Source: Fimousia sp045616445 (lineage in GTDB: Bacteria; Bacillota; Clostridia; Lachnospirales; Lachnospiraceae). Taken from it: a stretch of DNA of 64,000 bases. This document shows positions 1 to 9,105 of the stretch, one piece after another. The first letter of the stretch is position 1; each line of letters begins with the position of its first letter. Both the position numbers and the translations under genes were made by a program. Under the pieces are notes generated by a model. It saw nothing but the letters and a program-made list of their open reading frames with translations. It was not told where the DNA came from and did not search any database. The stretch covers positions 14,695 through 78,694 of the forward strand of contig JAZLGR010000017.1 of NCBI GenBank assembly GCA_045616445.1. The letters are read 5' to 3'.

Positions 1-304
1 CAGTGACTGCCCCCGGTTCTACCACACCGATGATCGGAATGTCAAATTCCTTCTGAAGTACGTCTAATGCCAGTGCACTTGCTGTGTTACAGGCAATTAC
101 GATGGCCTTCACATTCTTGGTCTTTAAGAAACGGCAGATTTGTTCGGAAAATCGAATGATTGCCTCTTTGGATTTGGTTCCGTAAGGAACTCTGGCTGTA
201 TCACCAAAATATATTAAATTCTCATATGGAAGCTGTCTGATGATTTCCCGGGTAACAGTAAGGCCTCCTACCCCTGAATCAAAAATTCCAATCGGTGCAT
301 CCAT
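1..304 (-). CDS. murI: Glutamate racemase, N-terminal part (cut by window edge)
   Basis: Only the first 101 codons are in the window. The product interconverts L- and D-glutamate for peptidoglycan. The N-terminus MDAPIGIFDSGVGGLTV carries the family DSGVGG signature, and the catalytic cysteine motif ACNTAS is present around residue 72. The second catalytic cysteine lies outside the window. The gene begins 12 bases after the ddl stop, so the two cell-wall genes are probably one operon. Confidence 0.93.
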   Translation of the reverse strand, partial: MDAPIGIFDSGVGGLTVTREIIRQLPYENLIYFGDTARVPYGTKSKEAIIRFSEQICRFLKTKNVKAIVIACNTASALALDVLQKEFDIPIIGVVEPGAVT

Positions 305-316
305 AGTAACTCTCCT

Positions 317-1366
317 TTAAAATCTTTCGTATGCAAGATCAATGAGCTTCTGTACCAGCTCGTCGGTTTCAATACCACGTGCTCTCCATAACATTGGATA
401 CATACTGATTGCTGTAAAGCCTGGTAAAGTATTGATTTCGTTGAAGATTACTTTGCCTTCCTCTGTTACGAAGAAATCCACACGGGAGAGGCCGAAGCCG
501 TCTACTGCCTTAAAGATACGCTTTGCGTAGCTTCTGATACGGTCTGCTGCGTGAGGTGGAAGTACAGGATCTGTGATTGTCTTGGATTCTGCATTGTTAT
601 ACTTCGCATCAAAATCATAGAATTCTGCTGCAGATACGATTTCGCCAACGCCGGAAGCTTCCACGTCCTTGCCGCCTAAAACTGCACATTCGATTTCGCG
701 GCCAACGATGGTTTCTTCTACTAAGATCTTTCTGTCATGCTTTGCAGCAACCAACAGAGCATTGATCAGTTCTTCGCGGTTGTGGGCTTTATTCACCCCC
801 TGAGAAGAGCCTGCACAGGATGGCTTAACGAATACCGGATAATCTAACTGGTCTTCAATCAGTTCGATGGTATCGTCCATATCATCTAACATGGCAAGAC
901 GTACATCCACAAAATCTGCCTGATAGATGCCGATCTTATCTACAACTACTTTTGTATATACTTTATCCATGGAAATGGCAGATGCTAAGACGCCACATCC
1001 AACGTAAGGAATCTGTGCCAGTTCTAAAAGGCCCTGAACAGTTCCATCTTCTCCATTCAGTCCATGAAGAACAGGGAATACCACATCGATCTTTTCTGTG
1101 CGGTAACCATCTCCCTCAAAGATCACAAGTTCTTTCTTTAATGTATCAGGAGAGATCATGGCGCGAACCTGGGAGTTTCTCCAGCTTCCATCTGCGATAT
1201 CGTCGATACTGTCTACGTAGAGCCAGCTGCCTTCCCTGGTGATCCCTACTAATATCGTATTATATAATGCTTCATTTATATTTTTAATCACGGTCTGTGC
1301 GGAGATGCAGGATACATCATGTTCAGAGGAACGTCCACCAAATAATACAACTATATTCTTTTTCAT
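317..1366 (-). CDS. ddl: D-alanine--D-alanine ligase
   Basis: ATP-grasp enzyme of 349 residues that makes the D-Ala-D-Ala dipeptide for peptidoglycan precursors in the cytoplasm. Visible family marks are the N-terminal LFGGRSSEHDVS glycine-rich motif, HGLNGEDGTVQG, the omega-loop FYDFDAKY, and the C-terminal metal site FNEINTLPGF. The retained tyrosine at the end of FYDFDAKY fits a D-Ala ligase rather than a vancomycin-type D-Lac/D-Ser ligase (family knowledge). The start at 1366 is preferred because GAGG lies 8 bases upstream; an in-frame upstream start at 1405 has no better site. It is followed directly by murI. Confidence 0.95.
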   Translation of the reverse strand: MKKNIVVLFGGRSSEHDVSCISAQTVIKNINEALYNTILVGITREGSWLYVDSIDDIADGSWRNSQVRAMISPDTLKKELVIFEGDGYRTEKIDVVFPVLHGLNGEDGTVQGLLELAQIPYVGCGVLASAISMDKVYTKVVVDKIGIYQADFVDVRLAMLDDMDDTIELIEDQLDYPVFVKPSCAGSSQGVNKAHNREELINALLVAAKHDRKILVEETIVGREIECAVLGGKDVEASGVGEIVSAAEFYDFDAKYNNAESKTITDPVLPPHAADRIRSYAKRIFKAVDGFGLSRVDFFVTEEGKVIFNEINTLPGFTAISMYPMLWRARGIETDELVQKLIDLAYERF

Positions 1367-1421
1367 TCTAATTACCTCATTCTGGAAATAGCGATTTCTA
1401 CCCATTGTTCTATTCTACTCA

Positions 1422-1450
1422 ATTTTACCCCATGCCTTATGTTTTTTCAA
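1422..1450 (-). promoter_or_regulatory. Predicted sigma-A promoter for ddl-murI
   Basis: On the minus strand TTGAAA, a 17-base spacer, then TAAAAT, about 60 bases before the ddl start. Confidence 0.55.
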
Positions 1451-1547
1451 GATTGTTATATATGTGACACATTGCAATGATATTTCAAAAGGAGTAAGAT
1501 AGTTTTTAGATAAAATATGATAGAAATCACAATTTGGAGGATATACT

Positions 1548-2492
1548 ATGGAAAATCTTATGTTTAGTCTGAACGCCACCATGCCCCTCTTTCTTCTGAT
1601 GGTATGTGGCGGCGTATTTAAAAAGATTGGATGGATCGACGATATATTTGCAACGAAGATGAATGGCTTTGTATTCAAGGTGGCACTGCCGGTTATGGTC
1701 TTCCACGACCTGGCAACGGTGGATTTCTTCGAGGCCTGGGATACGACCTTTGTCCTCTTCTGCTTCTTCGTCACCGCCATCAGCATTCTCATCTCTGCAA
1801 CGGTCTCCCTCTTCTTTGACAAATCCATCCGCGGAGAGTTCATTCAGGGCTCCTACCGTAGCAGCGCAGCCCTTCTTGGCATTGCATTTATTCAGAATAT
1901 CTATGGTACCTCCGGGATGGGCCCCCTCATGATCATCGGAAGCGTACCTCTCTATAATATTGTAGCAGTTCTTGTCCTCACCCTCTTTAAGCCGGGCAAT
2001 GACGGCAAATTAGATGCCAAACTGGTGAAGAAAACCATCATCGGCATCCTGAAGAATCCGATCATCATCGGTATCGTCATTGGGTTCTTATGGTGCGCAT
2101 TGAAGATTCCAATGCCAGTCATCTTAGAAAAGACAACCAGCAAGCTTGGCGCCGTTGCTTCCCCACTCGGTCTCATGGCCATGGGTGCATCCTTTGATAT
2201 CCGTCAGGCTACCGGAAAGATTGGACCGGCACTTACTGCCAGCGCCTTAAAGCTTGTGGGCTTTTGCGCAGCATTTCTTCCAATTGCAGCCAAACTTGGC
2301 TTTTACGATGAGAAGATGATTGCCATTTTAGTTATGCTTGGCTCCTGCTCCACCGTGGCAGGCTATGTCATGGCAAAGAACATGGGACACGAGGGAGTCG
2401 TTTCTGCAAGCTGTGTCATGCTGACCACCATGCTCTCTGCATTTACCTTAACCTTCTGGCTCTTTGTCCTTCGCAGCTTTGGTCTTGTATAA
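1548..2492 (+). CDS. AEC-family (auxin efflux carrier type) transporter
   Basis: Integral membrane protein of 314 residues with about ten hydrophobic segments in two five-helix halves, as in AEC permeases (bile/arsenite/riboflavin transporter superfamily). The N-terminal pattern (short hydrophobic start, then KKIGWIDD) and the central charged loop KPGNDGKLDAKLVKK are typical. Bacterial members export or exchange organic acids such as malate, but the substrate cannot be read from sequence. A GGAGG lies 7 bases before the ATG. It is divergent from ddl and apparently monocistronic, with a separate promoter before the next gene. Confidence 0.85.
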   Translation: MENLMFSLNATMPLFLLMVCGGVFKKIGWIDDIFATKMNGFVFKVALPVMVFHDLATVDFFEAWDTTFVLFCFFVTAISILISATVSLFFDKSIRGEFIQGSYRSSAALLGIAFIQNIYGTSGMGPLMIIGSVPLYNIVAVLVLTLFKPGNDGKLDAKLVKKTIIGILKNPIIIGIVIGFLWCALKIPMPVILEKTTSKLGAVASPLGLMAMGASFDIRQATGKIGPALTASALKLVGFCAAFLPIAAKLGFYDEKMIAILVMLGSCSTVAGYVMAKNMGHEGVVSASCVMLTTMLSAFTLTFWLFVLRSFGLV

Positions 2493-2516
2493 CAAATTAT
2501 TATAAGTATAAATTAT

Positions 2517-2545
2517 TTGACATCCAAACAATATATTGCTATTTT
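2517..2545 (+). promoter_or_regulatory. Predicted promoter for the alcohol/aldehyde dehydrogenase pair
   Basis: TTGACA, 17 bases, TATTTT with a TGC extended -10 element, 45 bases before the start at 2590. The perfect -35 compensates for the weaker -10. Confidence 0.5.
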
Positions 2546-2589
2546 ATATTTGAGTAATAAAAAATCGTTTATATTGAGAGGAACAAAAC

Positions 2590-3801
2590 ATGAATATCGT
2601 TAAGAAAATCTACTGCCGTGTCTTCCAGACCGGATTAAGAATTGCACTTCCATTTCTTCCATATAGAAAGCCAAGAATCTTAAAGAGCGTGGATGATATC
2701 CCGGGAGTATTATTAAAGAAAAAACTCGATACCGTACTGATCGTTACAGACCCTGGCATCTCTGGTCTTGGACTAACCTTACACTTACAGGATGTCCTGA
2801 CAGAAGCCGGTATCAATTATATCTTATATGATGAAACTGCAGCCAATCCAACCACAGACAACGTGGATGAAACCATGGCACTTTACCTTGAGAATGGCTG
2901 TAAAGCCATCATTGGTTTCGGCGGTGGCTCTTCCATGGACTGTGCCAAGGCAACCGGTGCCAAAATCGCAAAGCCAAAACAGCCTCTTTCCAAGATGGAA
3001 GGTATCTTAAAGGTACATAAGAAGATTCCGCCACTTTTCGCAATCCCAACAACTGCTGGTACCGGAAGTGAAGCAACTCTTGCTGCAGTCATTGTAGATT
3101 CTGAAACAAGACATAAGTATGCCATCAACGACTTCCCACTGATTCCACGTTACGCAGTATTAGATCCGAAGGTAACCACATCCCTTCCACCATTCATCAC
3201 TGCAACAACTGGTATGGATGCCCTTACCCATGCGGTAGAAGCCTACATTGGCCGTTCCACCACACCGGGAACCAGAGCTGATGCGTTGATTGCGACGGAA
3301 CTCATTTTCAAAAATCTGGACACCGCTTACTATAACGGCGAAGACCTTCAGGCAAGAAAGCAGATGCTTCACGCTGCTTACTACGCAGGCTGTTCCTTTA
3401 CAAAATCCTACGTTGGTTATGTCCATGCCATCGCACATTCCGTTGGCGGACAGTACAATGTACCTCACGGCCTTGCCAATGCCATCATTCTTCCAATGTT
3501 ATTAGAAGCTTATGGCCCAGCCATCCATGAAAAATTAAAACGTCTGGCAATCGCAGCTGACGTGGCAACAGAAGACACAGATGCCGAAACAGCAGCAGAA
3601 GCATTTATCCAGGCAATCAAGGACATGAAGAGACGCTACGGAATCGGCGATACCATCCCGGAAATCGTAAAAGACGACATTCCGAAGCTTGCAAAATACG
3701 CAGACAAAGAAGCAAACCCTCTCTATCCGGTTCCAGTGCTGATGAATGCCGGCGAACTGGCACATTTTTATGAACAGCTTCTTGAGGAGGAAGAAGAATA
3801 A
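2590..3801 (+). CDS. Iron-containing alcohol dehydrogenase
   Basis: NAD(P)-dependent group III alcohol dehydrogenase of 403 residues. Seen in the sequence: the nucleotide-binding GGGSSMDCAK, the PTTAGTGSE motif, and the metal site region GMDALTHAVEAY followed by HAIAHSVGGQYNVPHG, which supplies the Asp and three His ligands. The N-terminus has about 30 extra residues (a basic, then hydrophobic stretch), so the protein may lie close to the membrane. Its stop overlaps the start of the aldehyde dehydrogenase by one base (TAATG), implying translational coupling. Together they could interconvert alcohol, aldehyde and carboxylate; the substrate is unknown. Confidence 0.9.
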   Translation: MNIVKKIYCRVFQTGLRIALPFLPYRKPRILKSVDDIPGVLLKKKLDTVLIVTDPGISGLGLTLHLQDVLTEAGINYILYDETAANPTTDNVDETMALYLENGCKAIIGFGGGSSMDCAKATGAKIAKPKQPLSKMEGILKVHKKIPPLFAIPTTAGTGSEATLAAVIVDSETRHKYAINDFPLIPRYAVLDPKVTTSLPPFITATTGMDALTHAVEAYIGRSTTPGTRADALIATELIFKNLDTAYYNGEDLQARKQMLHAAYYAGCSFTKSYVGYVHAIAHSVGGQYNVPHGLANAIILPMLLEAYGPAIHEKLKRLAIAADVATEDTDAETAAEAFIQAIKDMKRRYGIGDTIPEIVKDDIPKLAKYADKEANPLYPVPVLMNAGELAHFYEQLLEEEEE

Positions 3802-5180
3802 TGACAGGTGAAGAAATCAGAGCAATCGTAGCGCGTCAGAGAGCGTATTTCTACGAAGGCCATACCTTAGATATTGAAGAACGAATCAAATCCCTTGGTC
3901 GCTTAAAAAAGGCCATGCAGAAATATGAAAAGGAAATCGGTGAAGCCATCCAGGCCGATTTAGGCAAAAGTGCATTTGAAAGCTATATGTGCGAGACCGG
4001 GATTACCTTATCCGAAATTTCCTACATGGAAAAGCACACAAGAAAATTCGCAAAGGAAAAACGAGTGAAGACTCCGCTGGCACAGTATGTGTCCCGCAGC
4101 TATAAGCTTCCATCTCCACACGGCGTAGTGCTCATCATGAGCCCATGGAACTATCCGGTACTCCTTTCCTTAGAACCACTGGTGGATGCAGTGGCTGCCG
4201 GCAACACCGTTGTGTTAAAGCCAAGTGCTTACTCTCCTAATACCAGCGCCATCATTGAACGCATCGTGCAGGAATCCTTCCCACCGGAACACGTAACTGT
4301 AGTAACAGGTGGCCGCGAAGAGAACACTGCTCTCTTAGAAGAGAAATTCGACTATATCTTCTTTACCGGAAGTCAGGCAGTCGGCAAGATTGTTATGGAA
4401 AAAGCATCCAGATATCTGACACCGGTTACCTTAGAGCTTGGCGGAAAGAGCCCATGTATTGTGGATAAAACTGCCAATATCAAGCTTGCTGCAAAGCGTA
4501 TCGTATGGGGCAAATACTTAAACTGTGGTCAGACCTGCGTGGCACCGGACTACATCTACTGTGACGGTGAGATCAAGGACGAATTGATCGAAGAGATCAT
4601 CAAGCAGATCCGCAAGCAGTTTGGCAAGGATCCATTACAGAATAAAAACTATGGAAAAATCATCAATGACAAGCATTTCAACCGTATTGTGGGACTGATT
4701 GATCCAGAGAAAGTCGTTGTAGGCGGACGAATCAATGAAACTACATGCCAGATTGCGCCAACTGTGATGAATAATGTAACATTTGACGATGCAATCATGC
4801 AGGAAGAGATCTTCGGACCGGTTCTTCCAATCCTTACCTACACTGATATCGTGGATGCTGTTGGCAAGATCAATTCCATGGCTCATCCACTGGCATTGTA
4901 TATCTTCAGCTCTGACAAGACCATCATCGATTATGTGACCAATTCTGTCGGATTTGGCGGTGGCTGTGTGAATGATACCATCATCCACCTGGCAACCTCT
5001 GAAATGGGCTTCGGTGGATTCGGTGAAAGCGGCATGGGTTCCTATCATGGCAAAGACGGTTTCGATACCTTCTCCCATTATAAGAGCATTGTAGATAAGA
5101 AAACCTGGCTGGATCTTCCAATGCGATATCAGCCATTCAGAAAGATCAATGAGATGCTGATTCATTTCTTCCTGAAATAG
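3801..5180 (+). CDS. NAD(P)-dependent aldehyde dehydrogenase (class 3-like)
   Basis: Aldehyde dehydrogenase of 459 residues that oxidises aldehydes to acids. The catalytic Cys lies in NCGQTCVAPDY and the general-base Glu in TLELGGKSP; the fold motif MSPWNYPV is also present. The short length, the lack of the N-terminal extension of class 1/2 enzymes and the hydrophobic C-terminus (LIHFFLK) match the class 3 fatty or aromatic aldehyde dehydrogenase group (family knowledge). It is coupled to the upstream alcohol dehydrogenase through TAATG and ends at a strong terminator. Confidence 0.9.
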   Translation: MTGEEIRAIVARQRAYFYEGHTLDIEERIKSLGRLKKAMQKYEKEIGEAIQADLGKSAFESYMCETGITLSEISYMEKHTRKFAKEKRVKTPLAQYVSRSYKLPSPHGVVLIMSPWNYPVLLSLEPLVDAVAAGNTVVLKPSAYSPNTSAIIERIVQESFPPEHVTVVTGGREENTALLEEKFDYIFFTGSQAVGKIVMEKASRYLTPVTLELGGKSPCIVDKTANIKLAAKRIVWGKYLNCGQTCVAPDYIYCDGEIKDELIEEIIKQIRKQFGKDPLQNKNYGKIINDKHFNRIVGLIDPEKVVVGGRINETTCQIAPTVMNNVTFDDAIMQEEIFGPVLPILTYTDIVDAVGKINSMAHPLALYIFSSDKTIIDYVTNSVGFGGGCVNDTIIHLATSEMGFGGFGESGMGSYHGKDGFDTFSHYKSIVDKKTWLDLPMRYQPFRKINEMLIHFFLK

Positions 5181-5222
5181 TGGTTTTAGAATAGATATTC
5201 CGAAATAGAATGACAGAGCACA

Positions 5223-5256
5223 AAATCCCCGGAAATTGATTTCCCGGGGATTTATT
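5223..5256 (+). terminator. Rho-independent terminator after aldehyde dehydrogenase
   Basis: Ten-base stem AAATCCCCGG/CCGGGGATTT around an 11-base loop, followed by a T-rich tract. It sits between convergent genes. Confidence 0.8.
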
Positions 5257-5264
5257 ATTGCACA

Positions 5265-5939
5265 TTATTTTTTATTGATATTCTTGATTACTGTAATTTC
5301 CTGATTGTAGATATGGCCCTTCATGAGTTTTCTTGCCCGTTCGCCATCACCATCGAAGATGGCATCGGTAATCTGGCGATGTTCCTTTACCAGTGTCTGA
5401 TGGTAAGCAACATCCTTAACATATTCCAGACGGTAGCGGTAGATCAGCTCTCTTAAGTTGTTTACAATGACAGTCAGTCTAGGGTTATCTACGATATCGA
5501 AGATGACATCGTGGAAATCCATATCCTTATCTGCGATTTCTGCAAAATCTCCAGATTCTACTGCTTTTTCAAAGGAGAGAAGCGCATCGCGAAGATCCTT
5601 TCTTCCATCCTCTGTAATGCGAGAAGATGCAAGGGATGCGCCAAGCTCTTCCAATGCACATCTTACATCCAGTACATCGCGAAGATCCTTTTCTGTAATT
5701 CTGGCTACTTCTGCACCTTTACGAGGAATCATCACAACAAGTCCTTCTAATTCCAGCTTACGGATGGCTTCTCTGACTGGTGTACGGCTAACGCCGAGAC
5801 GTTCTGCCAGCGCAATCTCCATGAGACGTTCACCAGGTGCGAATTCACCTGTAATAATTGCTTTTCTTAAAATATTAAATACTACATCACGAAGTGGTAA
5901 ATATTCGTTGATATTCACCTTCAGTTTATCGCTACTCAT
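5265..5939 (-). CDS. GntR-family transcriptional regulator, FadR subfamily
   Basis: DNA-binding regulator of 224 residues. The N-terminal winged helix-turn-helix (about 15-80) includes the recognition segment RLGVSRTPVREAIRKLE. The C-terminal FCD domain (about 90-215) has the metal/ligand-binding residues expected of the family, such as the Asp/His pair in DMDFHD and the late His in MKGHI. FCD regulators usually sense organic acids; the ligand here is unknown. The start is 3 bases from the ispE stop, so it is co-transcribed with ispE. The target genes are not evident. Confidence 0.92.
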   Translation of the reverse strand: MSSDKLKVNINEYLPLRDVVFNILRKAIITGEFAPGERLMEIALAERLGVSRTPVREAIRKLELEGLVVMIPRKGAEVARITEKDLRDVLDVRCALEELGASLASSRITEDGRKDLRDALLSFEKAVESGDFAEIADKDMDFHDVIFDIVDNPRLTVIVNNLRELIYRYRLEYVKDVAYHQTLVKEHRQITDAIFDGDGERARKLMKGHIYNQEITVIKNINKK

Positions 5940-5942
5940 CTT

Positions 5943-6824
5943 TTATACTCCCTGTTTTTTCACGTTAAATGGTTTTACCACATATGCCTGCTTGATGAAG
6001 TCAAACTTGCGCATGCCTTCTAAAGCCTTCTTTGCTGTTTCTTTACTATCATAAATACCAAAAATAGTTGGGCCGCTGCCACTCATCAGAGAATTGATCG
6101 CGCCTGCATCTCTCATATACTGCTTGATCTCCTCGATCATTGGATAATCCTTGCAGGTTACGGTTTCGAGCACATTCTCAAGGCGGTCACAGATGCCCTG
6201 TAAATCCTGATTCTTCAGTGCATCCACGATACCGTCGATATCTGGATGTTCTTCTAATTCATTGGCTCTTAAATTCTGGTATACATACTTTGTAGATACG
6301 CTGATTCCTGGTTTTGCCAGTAGGATATAGCAGTCTGGCATTGGTGGAAGTGGCGTTAAGATCTCGCCGATTCCTTCAGATAAGCAGGTTCCTCTCATCA
6401 CACAGTAAGGAACGTCTGCGCCTAAAGTAACACCATAGTCCATCAACTGCTGTTTGGTTAATTTCAGATTAAATAAGCGGTTCATGCCAACCAAAGTTGC
6501 TGCGCAGTCTGTACTTCCTCCAGCCATGCCTGCTGCAACCGGAATCTTCTTCTCCAAAGAGATCTCAACCCCTTCTTTGATGTTATATTCCTTCTTTAAA
6601 AGCTCTGCCGCTTTGTAGATTAAATTGTTCTTGTTTGTAGGAAGGAAAGACAGATTCACAGATAAACGAATCTCATCTTCCGGAATTACCTTCATTGTGA
6701 TCAGGTCATAAAGTTCCACAGTCTGCATGATCATGCGAAGCTCGTGATATCCATCTTCGCGTTTTCTGACTACATCCAGACCAAGGTTAATCTTGCCATA
6801 AGCACGTAACTGTAACTCTTTCAT
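5943..6824 (-). CDS. ispE: 4-diphosphocytidyl-2-C-methyl-D-erythritol kinase
   Basis: GHMP-family kinase of 293 residues that phosphorylates CDP-methylerythritol in the MEP isoprenoid pathway. Visible motifs: AYGKINLGLDV at the N-terminus, the ATP-binding KKIPVAAGMAGGSTDCA (about 92-108), and the C-terminal MSGSGPTIFGIY. The full family length is present. It heads a two-gene unit with the FadR-type regulator, driven by the promoter at 6926-6954. Confidence 0.95.
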   Translation of the reverse strand: MKELQLRAYGKINLGLDVVRKREDGYHELRMIMQTVELYDLITMKVIPEDEIRLSVNLSFLPTNKNNLIYKAAELLKKEYNIKEGVEISLEKKIPVAAGMAGGSTDCAATLVGMNRLFNLKLTKQQLMDYGVTLGADVPYCVMRGTCLSEGIGEILTPLPPMPDCYILLAKPGISVSTKYVYQNLRANELEEHPDIDGIVDALKNQDLQGICDRLENVLETVTCKDYPMIEEIKQYMRDAGAINSLMSGSGPTIFGIYDSKETAKKALEGMRKFDFIKQAYVVKPFNVKKQGV

Positions 6825-6925
6825 AACTTCTCCTTATTGGTTTAACCCGTTTTTGTCTTTTTATTAGTATTTTACTTTGTCTTATTATAAAAATTGTATT
6901 TTTATCCGTACAATATTCTGTATAC

Positions 6926-6954
6926 ATTGTAGCAAAGATTACCAAATTTTTCAA
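6926..6954 (-). promoter_or_regulatory. Predicted sigma-A promoter for ispE
   Basis: Minus strand TTGAAA, 17 bases, TACAAT, about 100 bases upstream of ispE. Confidence 0.65.
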
Positions 6955-6971
6955 TTAAAAAGTACACAACG

Positions 6972-7004
6972 AAAAAAGAGCTCCGCAGATATTCTGCGAA
7001 GCTC
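6972..7004 (-). terminator. Terminator of ftsH
   Basis: Minus-strand stem GAGCTTCGCAG/CTGCGGAGCTC with a five-base loop and six T. It lies 15 bases after the ftsH stop and upstream of the ispE promoter. Confidence 0.88.
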
Positions 7005-7018
7005 ATAACTTTAATCTA

Positions 7019-8995
7019 TTATTCTTCTGTTGGCTGATCTGTAGGTTCTTCCACTACAGGTTCTTCTACTGCCTGTTCCACAACCTCTACTGCTTCCACT
7101 TCAGCTACAACCTGAGCTGCTTCTGCCTGGGCTGCCAGGACGCGGTCGCCTTCCACCTCTTTTAAGATCTTCATGAATTCCTTACCGGTGATGGTTTCCT
7201 TCTCAAGAAGGAATTCTGCCACACGGTCTAAGATATCCATGTTGTTCATAATCAGAGTGACTGCCTTCTGATATGCGTCATTGACAATCTGCATAACTTC
7301 TTTGTCGATTTCTGCTTCTGTCACTTCAGAACATTCTAATACACGGCGTCCATCTAAGTACTGGCCCGCGATTCGTTCTAATCCAACTACACCGAAGGTA
7401 TCAGACATACCATACTGGGTAACCATAGCTCTTGCGATGGCTGTTGCACGCTCGATATCATTGGATGCACCGGTTGTCACAGAATGGAACTTGATCTGTT
7501 CTGCAGCACGTCCACCGTAGAAGGATACCAGATCTGCCAGCATCTCGTCTTTGGTCTTTAAGTACTTCTCTTCTTCCGGTGTCTGCATGGTGTAGCCAAG
7601 GGCTCCCATGGTTCTTGGTACGATGGTAATCTTCTGAACCGGTTCGGAATTCTTCTGAAGGGCCATAACGAGGGCATGTCCGACTTCGTGGTATGCAACC
7701 ACGCGTTTTTCCTGCTCGCTCATGATACGGTCTTTCTTTTCCTTACCTGCGATAACTACTTCAACCGCTTCAAATAAATCCTTCTGAGATACCGCCTTAC
7801 GGCCTTCCTTAACGGCTAAGAGGGCAGCTTCATTGACCATATTGGCAAGGTCTGCACCTACTGCACCGGAGGTTGCAAGGGCAATTTCTTTGAGATCTAC
7901 GGTTTCATCCATATGTACATCCTTGGAATGTACTTTTAAGATTTCAATACGTCCCTTTAAGTCAGGGCGTTCTACAACGACACGACGGTCGAATCGGCCT
8001 GGTCGTAATAATGCTTTATCCAGTACTTCCGGACGGTTGGTTGCAGCCAGGATGATGATACCCTTAGAGCTGTCAAATCCATCCATCTCAGCAAGTAATG
8101 CATTCAGTGTCTGTTCACGTTCGTCATTGCCACCGCCAAAACGAGTGTCTCGACTCTTACCGATGGCATCGATTTCGTCAATGAAGATGATACATGGTGC
8201 CACATCCTGTGCCTGTTTGAACAAATCACGTACACGGGATGCACCTACACCAACGAACATTTCTACAAAGTCAGAACCGGAAAGGAAGAAGAATGGTACG
8301 CCTGCTTCCCCGGCAAGTGCTTTCGCCATTAATGTTTTACCAGTTCCCGGAGGTCCCACCATCAGTGCACCCTTTGGAAGTCTGGCACCGATTTCCACGT
8401 AGCGTTCCGGATTGTTCAGGAAGTCTACCATCTCCATTAAGGATTCCTTGGATTCTTCCTGTCCTGCCACATCTGCGAAGGTTACGCCGGTTTCCTTTTC
8501 CATATAGAGCTTGGCATTGCTCTTGCCAACGCCCATGATACCGCCGCCACCTTTGCCGCCAACGTTACGCATCATCAGGAAGAAGAAGCCGTAGATCAAT
8601 ACGAATGGAAGTACCCAGGAAAGGATGACGGATGTAATCATCGCGGAAGCATCCTCTGGCTTCACATTGAATTTGGCTCCGGATTTCACCAGTCTTTCAA
8701 CCACATTATAATCACTGGCGAATGGAATGACGCGGTAGGTTGTCTTGGAGATTGGATTCTCCTGTTTCTTTGGTGTGACGATAAATCTGCCGTTTTCCGA
8801 AACAACGGACTCGATTTCATGATTTTCCATCATTGTAACAAATTTATCGTAAGTTATTTCTGTCTGAGTTCCCTTACTGTAACGGCTCATCAGCATATTC
8901 ACAAAGGCTGTAAAAATCAGCGCAATGATTAAAACCACAACAATCGGTTTGATCTTTTTCATGTCGGGTTTGTTCTTTTTATCTTTATTATCCAA
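7019..8995 (-). CDS. ftsH: ATP-dependent zinc metalloprotease FtsH
   Basis: Membrane-anchored AAA+ protease of 658 residues that degrades misfolded and regulatory membrane and soluble proteins. Order: TM1 (about 18-34), an extracytoplasmic loop, TM2 (122-141), the AAA domain with Walker A GPPGTGKT (214-221) and Walker B FIDEID (271-276), SRH around 320-340, and the zinc site HEVGH (436-440). The start codon is TTG at 8995: TAGGAGGG lies 8 bases upstream and the next ATG is at residue 12. The last 35 or so residues form an Ala/Val/Glu-rich acidic tail. It is a single-gene unit. Confidence 0.97.
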   Translation of the reverse strand: MDNKDKKNKPDMKKIKPIVVVLIIALIFTAFVNMLMSRYSKGTQTEITYDKFVTMMENHEIESVVSENGRFIVTPKKQENPISKTTYRVIPFASDYNVVERLVKSGAKFNVKPEDASAMITSVILSWVLPFVLIYGFFFLMMRNVGGKGGGGIMGVGKSNAKLYMEKETGVTFADVAGQEESKESLMEMVDFLNNPERYVEIGARLPKGALMVGPPGTGKTLMAKALAGEAGVPFFFLSGSDFVEMFVGVGASRVRDLFKQAQDVAPCIIFIDEIDAIGKSRDTRFGGGNDEREQTLNALLAEMDGFDSSKGIIILAATNRPEVLDKALLRPGRFDRRVVVERPDLKGRIEILKVHSKDVHMDETVDLKEIALATSGAVGADLANMVNEAALLAVKEGRKAVSQKDLFEAVEVVIAGKEKKDRIMSEQEKRVVAYHEVGHALVMALQKNSEPVQKITIVPRTMGALGYTMQTPEEEKYLKTKDEMLADLVSFYGGRAAEQIKFHSVTTGASNDIERATAIARAMVTQYGMSDTFGVVGLERIAGQYLDGRRVLECSEVTEAEIDKEVMQIVNDAYQKAVTLIMNNMDILDRVAEFLLEKETITGKEFMKILKEVEGDRVLAAQAEAAQVVAEVEAVEVVEQAVEEPVVEEPTDQPTEE

Positions 8996-9105
8996 ATGTT
9001 TACCCTCCTATATATACTCGCACAAAGGTACAAATGTAATTATATGAGTTTCCCATCTTAAAATCAATAAAACATTTCTAAAATATATATGAAAAATCGC
9101 CAATT

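Noticed and set aside
1415..1843. 142-codon open frame on the minus strand
   Set aside because: Overlaps the AEC transporter and the ddl promoter region in antisense; no ribosome site.
4635..5165. 176-codon open frame on the minus strand
   Set aside because: Antisense to the aldehyde dehydrogenase; no ribosome site or recognisable sequence.
5458..6054. 198-codon open frame on the plus strand
   Set aside because: It is antisense to the GntR gene and ispE, both of which carry clear family motifs; it is Ser/Arg-rich with no motif, as expected for a shadow frame.
7833..8402. 189-codon open frame on the plus strand
   Set aside because: Antisense to the ftsH AAA domain; composition typical of a reverse-strand artefact.
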